This document shows, piece after piece, positions 58,848 through 64,000 of a DNA stretch of 64,000 nucleotides. The stretch covers positions 1 to 64,000 of the forward strand of contig NW_025963588.1 in assembly GCF_910591885.1 (NCBI RefSeq), written 5' to 3'. The first letter of the stretch is position 1, and each line of letters opens with the position of its first letter. Made by a program: the position numbers and the translations under genes. The notes beneath the pieces were generated by a model. The model was not told the DNA's origin. It saw nothing but the letters and a program-made list of their open reading frames with translations, and ran no database searches. This stretch comes from Bombus terrestris. Lineage: Eukaryota > Arthropoda > Insecta > Hymenoptera > Apidae.

Positions 58848-59077
58848 ACAACGTGGGACAACGTGGGACAACGTGGGACAACGTGGGACAACGTGGGACA
58901 ACGTGGGACAACGTGGGACAACGTGGGACAACGTGGGACAACGTGGGACAACGTGGGACAACGTGGGACAACGTGGGACAACGTGGGACAACGTGGGACA
59001 ACGTGGGACAACGTGGGACAACGTGGGACAACGTGGGACAACGTGGGACAACGTGGGACAACGTGGGACAACGTGGG
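58848..59077 (+). other. Longest uninterrupted ACAACGTGGG run found (23 units), representative G-quadruplex-prone tract
   Basis: Twenty-three identical units in a row give GGG tracts separated by the 7-base loop ACAACGT, matching the usual quadruplex search pattern of four G3 tracts with loops up to seven bases. Other long runs lie near 249-428, 3,119-3,328 and 6,781-6,970. Folding is not shown: loops of seven with a possible ACGT pairing are at the weak end of the pattern. The opposite strand has the matching C3-N7 pattern. Confidence 0.6.
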
Positions 59078-59150
59078 ACATCGTGGGACAACGTGGGACA
59101 ACGTGGGACAACGTGGGACAACGTGGGACACCGTTGGACAACGTGGGACA

Positions 59151-59750
59151 CCGTTGGATATCGTTGGACACCGTGGGACAACGTGGGACAACGTGGGACC
59201 ACGTGGGACACCGTTGGACACCGTTGGACATCGTTGGACATCGTTGGACATCGTGGGACACCGTTGGACATCGTTGGACATCGTTGGACACCGTCGGACA
59301 TCGTTGGACATCGTTGGACATCGTTGGACACCGTTGGACATCGTTGGACACCGTGGGACAACGTGGGACAACGTGGGACACCGTTGGACACCGTTGGACA
59401 TCGTTGGACACCGTTGGACACCGTGGGACAACGTGGGACAACGTGGGACACCGTTGGACATCGTTGGACACCGTGGGAAAACGTGGGACAACGTGGGACA
59501 ACGTGGGACACCGTTGGACACCGTTGGACATCGTTGGACACCGTTGGACACCGTGGGACAACGTGGGACAACGTGGGACAACGTGGGACAACGTGGGACA
59601 ACGTGGGACAACGTGGGACAACGTGGGACAACGTGGGACAACGTGGGACAACGTGGGACAACGTGGGACAACGTGGGACAACGTGGGACACCGTTGGGCA
59701 TCGTTGGACACCGTGGGACATCGTGGGACAACGTGGGACAACGTGGGACA
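59151..59750. repeat. Right-arm module, copy 3
   Basis: CCGTTGGATA at 59151, GGGAAAACG at 59471 (320 bp) and TTGGGCA at 59691 (540 bp). It sits 370 bp after ACGTAGG 58781, whereas the distance is 670-720 bp in the other three copies. It differs from copies 1, 2 and 4 by CCGTCGG at 59291. Confidence 0.83.
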
Positions 59751-60890
59751 ACGTGGGACAACGTGGGACAACGTGGGACAACGTGGGACATCGTGAGACA
59801 ACGTGGGACAACGTGGGACAACGTGGGACAACGTGGGACATCGTTGGACACCGTTGGACACCGTTGGACACCGTGGGACAACGTGGGACAACGTGGGACA
59901 ACGTGGGACAACGTGGGACAACGTGGGACAACGTGGGACAACGTGGGACAACGTGGGACAACGTGGGACAACGTGGGACAACGTGGGACAACGCGGGACA
60001 ACGTGGGACAACGTGGGACACCGTTGGACACCGTTGGACATCGTTGGACATCGTTGGACATCGTTGGACACCGTTGGACATCGTCGGACACCGTTGGACA
60101 TCGTTGGACATCGTTGGACACCGTTGGACATCGTTGGACACCGTTGGACATCGTTGGACATCGTTGGACAACGTGGGACATCGTGGGACAACGTGGGACA
60201 ACATGGGACAACGTGGGACAACGTGGGACACAGTTGGGCAACGTGGGACACCGTTGGACATCGTTGGACACCGTGGGACAACGTGGGACAACGTGGGACA
60301 ACGTGGGACACCGTTGGACACCGTTGGACATCGTTGGACATCGTTGGACATCGTTGGACACCGTTGGACATCGTTGGACACCGTGGGACAACGTGGGACA
60401 ACGTGGGACAACGTGGGACACCGTTGGGCATCGTTGGACAACGTGGGACATCGTGGGACAACGTGGGACAACGTGGGACAACGTGGGACAACGTGGGACA
60501 ACGTGGGACAACGTGGGACAACGTGGGACAACGTGGGACCACGTGGGACAACGTGGGACAACGTGGGACAACGTGGGACAACGTGGGACAACGTTGGACA
60601 ACGTGGGACATCGTGGGACAACGTGGGACAACGTGGGACAACGTGGGACAACGTGGGACAACGTGGGACAACGTGGGACAACGTGGGACAACGTGGGACA
60701 ACGTGGGACACCGTTGGACATCGTTGGACACCGTGGGACAACGTGGGACAACGTGGGACAACGTGGGACACCGTTGGGCATCGTTGGACACCGTGGGACA
60801 ACGTGGGACACCGTTGGACACCGTGGGACACCGTTGGACACCGTTGGACATCGTTGGACACCGTGGGACAACGTGGGACAACGTGGGACA

Positions 60891-62330
60891 ACGTGGGAAA
60901 CCATGGAACAACGTGGGACAACGTGGGACAACGGGGGACAACGTGGGACACCGTTGGACATCGTTGGACACCGTGGGACAACGTGGGACAACGTGGGACA
61001 CCGTTGGACACCGTTGGACATCGTTGGACACCGTTGGACACCGTGGGACAACGTGGGACAACGTGGGACAACGTGGGACAACGTGGGACAACGTAGGACA
61101 ACGTGGGACAACGTGGGACACCGTTGGACATCGTTGGACAACGTGGGACATCGTGGGACAACGTGGGACAACGTGGGACAACGTGGGACAACGTGGGACA
61201 ACGTGGGACAACGTGGGACAACGTGGGACCACGTGGGACAACGTGGGACAACGTGGGACAACGTGGGACAACGTGGGACAACGTGGGACAACGTGGGACA
61301 ACGTGGGACACCGTTGGGCATCGTTGGACACCGTGGGACAACGTGGGACAACGTGGGACAACGTGGGACACCGTTGGGCATCGTTGGACACCGTGGGACA
61401 ACGTGGGACAACGTGGGACAACGTGGGACAACGTGGGACAACGTGGGACAACGTGGGACAACGTGGGACACCGTTGGACATCGTTGGACACCGTGGGAAA
61501 ACGTGGGACAACGTGGGACAACGTGGAACACCGTTGGACACCGTTGGACATCGTTGGACACCGTTGGACACCGTGGGACAACGTGGGACAACGTGGGACA
61601 ACGTGGGACAACGTGGGACAACGTGGGACAACGTGGGACAACGTGGGACAACGTGGGACAACGTGGGACAACGTGGGACAACGTGGGACAACGTGGGACA
61701 TCGTGGGACAACGTGGGACAACGTGGGACAACGTGGGACAACGTGGGACACCGTTGGACAACGTGGGACACCGTTGGATATCGTTGGACACCGTGGGACA
61801 ACGTGGGACAACGTGGGACCACGTGGGACACCGTTGGACACCGTTGGACATCGTTGGACATCGTTGGACATCGTGGGACACCGTTGGACATCGTTGGACA
61901 TCGTTGGACACCGTTGGACATCGTTGGACATCGTTGGACATCGTTGGACACCGTTGGACATCGTTGGACACCGTGGGACAACGTGGGACAACGTGGGACA
62001 CCGTTGGACACCGTTGGACATCGTTGGACACCGTTGGACACCGTGGGACAACGTGGGACAACGTGGGACACCGTTGGACATCGTTGGACACCGTGGGAAA
62101 ACGTGGGACAACGTGGGACAACGTGGGACACCGTTGGACACCGTTGGACATCGTTGGACACCGTTGGACACCGTGGGACAACGTGGGACAACGTGGGACA
62201 ACGTGGGACAACGTGGGACAACGTGGGACAACGTGGGACAACGTGGGACAACGTGGGACAACGTGGGACAACGTGGGACAACGTGGGACAACGTGGGACA
62301 ACGTGGGACAACGTGGGACACCGTTGGACA
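60891..62330. repeat. Right copy of the 6.42-kb-offset duplication, including right-arm module copy 4
   Basis: Partner of 54,461-55,900. CCATGG at 60901 is followed by a unique ACGGGGG unit at 60931 and by ACGTAGG at 61091, one unit closer than the usual 200 bp. CCGTTGGATA (61771) to GGGAAAACG (62091) keeps the 320-bp spacing. Where the left copy has TTGGGCA (55891), this copy has the ordinary TTGGACA (62321). Confidence 0.88.
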
Positions 62331-64000
62331 TCGTTGGACACCGTGGGACACCGTTGGACAACGTGGGACAACGTGGGACAACGTGGGACAACGTGGGACA
62401 ACGTGGGACAACGTGGGACAACGTGGGACAACGTGGGACAACGTGGGACACCGTTGGGCATCGTTGGACACCGTGGGACAACGTGGGACACCGTTGGACA
62501 ACGTGGGACATCGTTGGACATCGTTGGACACCGTTGGACACCGTTGGACACCGTTGGACACCGTTGGACATCGGTGGACATCGTGGGACACCGTTGGACA
62601 CCGTTGGACATCGTTGGACACCGTTGGACACCGTGGGACAACGTGGGACAACGTGGGACAACGTGGGACAACGTGGGACAACGCGGGACAACGTGGGACA
62701 ACGTGGGACACCGTTGGACACCGTGGGACACCGTTGGACAACGTGGGACAACGTGGGACAACGTGGGACAACGTGGGACAACGTGGGACACCGTTGGACA
62801 CCGTTGGACATCGTTGGACACCGTGGGACAACGTGGGACAACGTGGGAAACCATGGAACAACGTGGGACAACGTGGGACAACGTGGGACAACGTGGGACA
62901 ACGTGGGACACCGTTGGACATCGTTGGACACCGTGGGACAGCGTGGGACAACGTGGGACAACGTGGGACACCGTTGGACACCGTGGGACACCGTTGGACA
63001 ACGTGGGACAACGTGGGACAACGTGGGACAACGTGGGAAACCATGGAACAACGTGGGACAACGTGGGACAACGTGGGACAACGTGGGACAACGTGGGACA
63101 CCGTTGGACATCGTTGGACACCGTGGGACAACGTGGGACAACGTGGGACACCGTTGGACACCGTTGGACATCGTTGGACACCGTTGGACACCGTGGGACA
63201 ACGTGGGACAACGTGGGACAACGTGGGACAACGTGGGACAACGTGGGACCACGTGGGACACCGTTGGACACCGTTGGACATCGTTGGACATCGTTGGACA
63301 TCGTGGGACACCGTTGGACATCGTTGGACATCGTTGGACACCGTTGGACATCGTTGGACATCGTTGGACATCGTTGGACACCGTTGGACACCGTTGGACA
63401 CCGTTGGACACCGTTGGACATCGGTGGACATCGTGGGACACCGTTGGACACCGTTGGACATCGTTGGACACCGTTGGACACCGTGGGACAACGTGGGACA
63501 ACGTGGGACAACGTGGGACAACGTGGGACAACGTGGGACAACGTGGGACACCGTTGGACAACGTGGGACACCGTTGGACACCGTGGGACACCGTTGGACA
63601 ACGTGGGACAACGTGGGACAACGTGGGACAACGTGGGACACCGTTGGACACCGTGGGACACCGTTGGACACCGTTGGACATCGTTGGACACCGTGGGACA
63701 ACGTGGGACAACGTGGGACAACGTGGGAAACCATGGAACAACGTGGGGCAACGTGGGACAACGTGGGACAACGTGGGACAACGTGGGACAACGTGGGACA
63801 ACGTGGGACAACGTGGGACAACGTGGGACATCGTGGGACAACGTGGGACAACGTGGGACAACGTGGGACAACGTGGGACACCGTTGGACAACGTGGGACA
63901 CCGTTGGACACCGTGGGACACCGTTGGACAACGTGGGACAACGTGGGACAACGTGGGACAACGTGGGACACCGTTGGACAACGTGGGACACCGTTGGACA
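62331..64000. repeat. Right end of window, middle-type cassettes resume
   Basis: CCATGG at 62851, 63041 and 63731, TTGGGCA at 62451, TCGGTGG at 62571 and 63421, GGACC at 63241, ACGCGGG at 62681 and GCGTGGG at 62941. No ACGTAGG unit occurs after 61091. The array runs through the window end in the same register, so its right limit is outside the window. Confidence 0.85.

Larger units (their letters stand above)
54477..60900. repeat. CCATGG-free domain
   Basis: No CCATGG variant was found across about 6.4 kb, while the average elsewhere after 5 kb is roughly one per 600-700 bp. The AGGTGGG and TCGGTGG variants are also absent here. Instead the domain has ACGCGGG units (56981, 57961, 59991), TCGTCGG units (57101, 57561, 57741, 58081, 60081), TGAGACA (58271, 59791) and long TCGTTGG/CCGTTGG blocks. 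One ACGTAGG (58781) remains without its usual upstream CCATGG. Confidence 0.85.
10051..61100. repeat. Dispersed ACGTAGG landmark unit, 24 copies, anchoring a recurrent module
   Basis: The variant ACAACGTAGG occurs at 10051, 13081, 15811, 17581, 18221, 20321, 21511, 23611, 26681, 30381, 30701, 32391, 35081, 35551, 41671, 44111, 44981, 47731, 50831, 51781, 52401, 54671, 58781 and 61091, and nowhere before 10 kb. Most copies sit in a constant setting: four ACAACGTGGG units before, two after, then CCGTTGG, TCGTTGG, ACGTGGG, TCGTGGG. The preceding CCATGG variant is exactly 200 bp upstream in 11 copies and 210 bp in five; other copies have 90-250 bp or none nearby. Intervals between copies are all multiples of 10 (320 to 6,120 bp). 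The TAG in the unit is what interrupts some apparent + strand reading frames. Confidence 0.93.
13511..62460. repeat. Dispersed TTGGGCA junction variant, about three dozen copies
   Basis: A unit boundary reads CCGTTGGGCATCGTTGG instead of CCGTTGGACATCGTTGG. Copies include 13511, 14441, 16991, 19171, 24921, 27121, 28861, 28901, 30951, 33941, 34621, 38011, 39461, 40151, 42581, 43271, 47111, 47931, 49821, 52011, 52071, 52621, 52701, 53671, 54951, 55891, 58591, 58651, 59691, 60771, 61311, 61371 and 62451. I saw none before 13.5 kb. Most are followed by CCGTGGG, ACGTGGG, CCGTTGG, ACGTGGG and a TCGTTGG block. Single-base relatives are CCGTGGGGCA at 54891, TCGTTGGGCA at 56291 and CAGTTGGGCA at 60231. 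Confidence 0.88.
532..63255. repeat. Dispersed GGACCACGTGG variant creating CACGTG palindromes, about 30 copies
   Basis: An A to C change at unit base 3 gives ACCACGTGGG and with it the palindrome CCACGTGG. Copies (start of the unit before the change) include about 532, 4231, 7081, 13431, 17931, 18571, 22071, 23891, 27041, 30871, 34541, 35681, 38621, 40071, 43191, 44251, 46251, 47031, 47861, 49741, 50971, 52531, 53161, 54801, 55381, 59191, 60531, 61221, 61811 and 63241. At 17,941 the following unit reads GTGAG, breaking one palindrome arm. CACGTG is the core of animal E-boxes and plant G-boxes; whether any protein binds here is not shown by the sequence. Confidence 0.85.
755..63440. repeat. 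Dispersed TCGGTGG-TCGTGGG pair, about 29 copies
   Basis: The unit ACATCGGTGG is followed by ACATCGTGGG in almost every copy. Positions include about 755, 2065 and 2661, then 3651, 4451, 5731, 6331, 7301, 8761, 9971, 10341, 14571, 17121, 19301, 31081, 34071, 34751, 38141, 39591, 40301, 42711, 43401, 47241, 48061, 49951, 51071, 62571 and 63421. From about 5.7 kb on, it usually closes a block of four CCGTTGG units and is followed by CCGTTGG, CCGTTGG and a TCGTTGG. At 25051 the partner has lost its CpG and reads TTGTGGG. No copies were found between 51.1 and 62.5 kb. Confidence 0.85.
1787..63740. repeat. Dispersed two-unit CCATGG variant, about 82 copies
   Basis: Two adjacent units carry four linked substitutions and read GTGGGAAACCATGGAAC instead of GTGGGACAACGTGGGAC. 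CCATGG starts near 1788, 2210 and 2802, then at 5461, 5881, 6471, 8491, 8911, 9371, 9801, 10901, 11601, 12471, 12881, 13681, 14821, 15221, 15611, 17371, 19551, and onward at similar density to 54471, then 60901, 62851, 63041 and 63731. I found none between 54,477 and 60,900. A few copies have an extra change just upstream: GTCGGAAA at 15,211, GGGATA at 32,921, GTGTGAAA at 35,781 and 44,351, GGTAAA at 48,551. The identical four-base combination indicates one origin spread by duplication. It also creates a regular NcoI site (CCATGG) landmark. Confidence 0.93.
1..64000. repeat. Continuous tandem array of a 10-bp unit, about 6,400 copies (satellite/megasatellite)
   Basis: Every stretch of the window is the unit ACAACGTGGG or a one- to three-base variant of it, always in the same orientation. 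The main forms are ACAACGTGGG (most abundant), ACACCGTTGG and ACATCGTTGG, with hybrids ACACCGTGGG and ACATCGTGGG mostly at block boundaries. There is no gap, inversion or foreign insertion. No gene, RNA gene, transposon or regulatory unit is visible anywhere, so every gene-free stretch is this array. The unit has no stop codon in any of the six frames; the + strand cycles through the peptide VGQRGTTWDN and the - strand through SHVVPRCPTL. Apparent reading frames of thousands of codons, including one of about 19,300 codons on the - strand (6,024-63,971), therefore carry no coding evidence. Array size and nested structure resemble eukaryotic satellite or VNTR DNA. Species and locus cannot be inferred. 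Confidence 0.98.

Noticed and set aside
10051..61100. ACGTAGG (TAG) and GTGAG (TGA at 17,941, 58,271 and 59,791) units as real gene ends
   Set aside because: They are single-base variants of the unit inside duplicated cassettes; sequence before and after is the same array, and other frames stay open across them.
1787..63740. CCATGG blocks as Kozak-like translation starts
   Set aside because: ATG in a CCATGG setting resembles a good initiation context, but it arises from linked substitutions copied with the cassette, has no downstream non-repeat coding sequence and occurs about 82 times.
6024..63971. Giant open reading frame of about 19,300 codons on the - strand, and many others of hundreds to thousands of codons
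   Set aside because: The unit has no stop codon in any frame, so openness is automatic. Peptides are pure ten-residue cycles with no domain, signal or conserved start, and the same stretch is open in several frames and on both strands at once.
1..64000. CRISPR array
   Set aside because: Direct repeats are only 10 bp and contiguous with no unique spacers. No cas genes or leader are present.
1..64000. Telomeric repeat
   Set aside because: The unit is G-rich on one strand like telomeres, but it does not match TTAGGG-type or other telomere motifs I know, is heavily diversified, and has nested higher-order repeats, which telomerase products lack.
1..64000. Repeat-rich protein gene such as a mucin, collagen-like or surface antigen
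   Set aside because: Coding minisatellites normally keep a period divisible by three. A 10-bp period with whole-unit gains and losses (10 bp) would shift frame constantly, so no single reading frame is under length selection.
1..64000. Bacterial or phage sequence with repeats
   Set aside because: No gene, ribosome binding site, origin or other prokaryotic feature is visible in 64 kb, and arrays of this length are not typical of bacterial chromosomes.
1..64000. Transposon, LTR or insertion element inside the array
   Set aside because: I looked for any non-unit sequence, inverted repeats or target-site duplications and found none; every landmark is a small variant of the 10-bp unit.
1..64000. 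Transcription terminators or stable hairpin RNAs
   Set aside because: The only palindromes are ACGT, AACGTT and CCACGTGG repeated by the unit itself; no stem-loop followed by a T-run and no non-repeat structured RNA is present.
1..64000. Whole array as an assembly collapse or expansion artefact
   Set aside because: Rare variants occur in ordered, nested duplications with private differences between copies, which a simple looping artefact would not produce. Individual recent duplications (for example 37.2-40.1 kb) could still be assembly doublings and need spanning reads.

Overview
The whole 64 kb window is one head-to-tail tandem array of a 10-bp unit, read on the + strand as ACAACGTGGG with two other common forms, ACACCGTTGG and ACATCGTTGG, and boundary hybrids ACACCGTGGG and ACATCGTGGG. 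I see no unique sequence, gene, RNA gene, mobile element, CRISPR array, promoter or terminator. All six reading frames are open over very long stretches only because the 10-bp unit contains no stop codon in any frame on either strand. These readings are artefacts and I annotate none as a gene. An array this long and this internally structured points to a eukaryotic satellite or giant minisatellite (VNTR/megasatellite). Nothing in the window identifies the species or the chromosomal position.

Marker coordinates below give the fourth base of the variant unit (the base before CGT in the consensus). Counts are by eye.

Layout. (1) 1-4,147: the array carries 16 length changes (12 single-base insertions, three 1-bp deletions, one 2-bp deletion) that shift the 10-bp register. 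(2) 4,148-64,000: about 5,985 consecutive units with no net register shift; all variation is substitution or gain/loss of whole units. (3) About 0.2-9.1 kb: a left subfamily marked by TCGCTGG and GGGAAAACG variants, in roughly 3-kb higher-order repeats. (4) About 9-54 kb: a mosaic of higher-order repeats built from two recurring landmarks, a two-unit CCATGG variant (about 82 copies in the window) and an ACGTAGG variant (24 copies), most often 200 or 210 bp apart. Nested duplications of 280, 320, 360, 620, 660, 1,450, 2,030 and about 8,600-8,800 bp can be traced. (5) About 54.5-60.9 kb: no CCATGG copies, and part of it is rich in TCGTTGG units. (6) About 60.9-64 kb: a return of the CCATGG/ACGTAGG type, beginning with a 6.42-kb-offset copy of the 54.5-kb segment.

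Three physical properties stand out. There is a CpG about every 10 bp with very little decay. The + strand fits the G3-N7-G3 quadruplex pattern wherever GTGGG units are consecutive, interrupted by GTTGG units. The ORF-like openness is indifferent to frame and strand. The most useful results here are the array's higher-order architecture, its strict register and its CpG periodicity, rather than any gene content.
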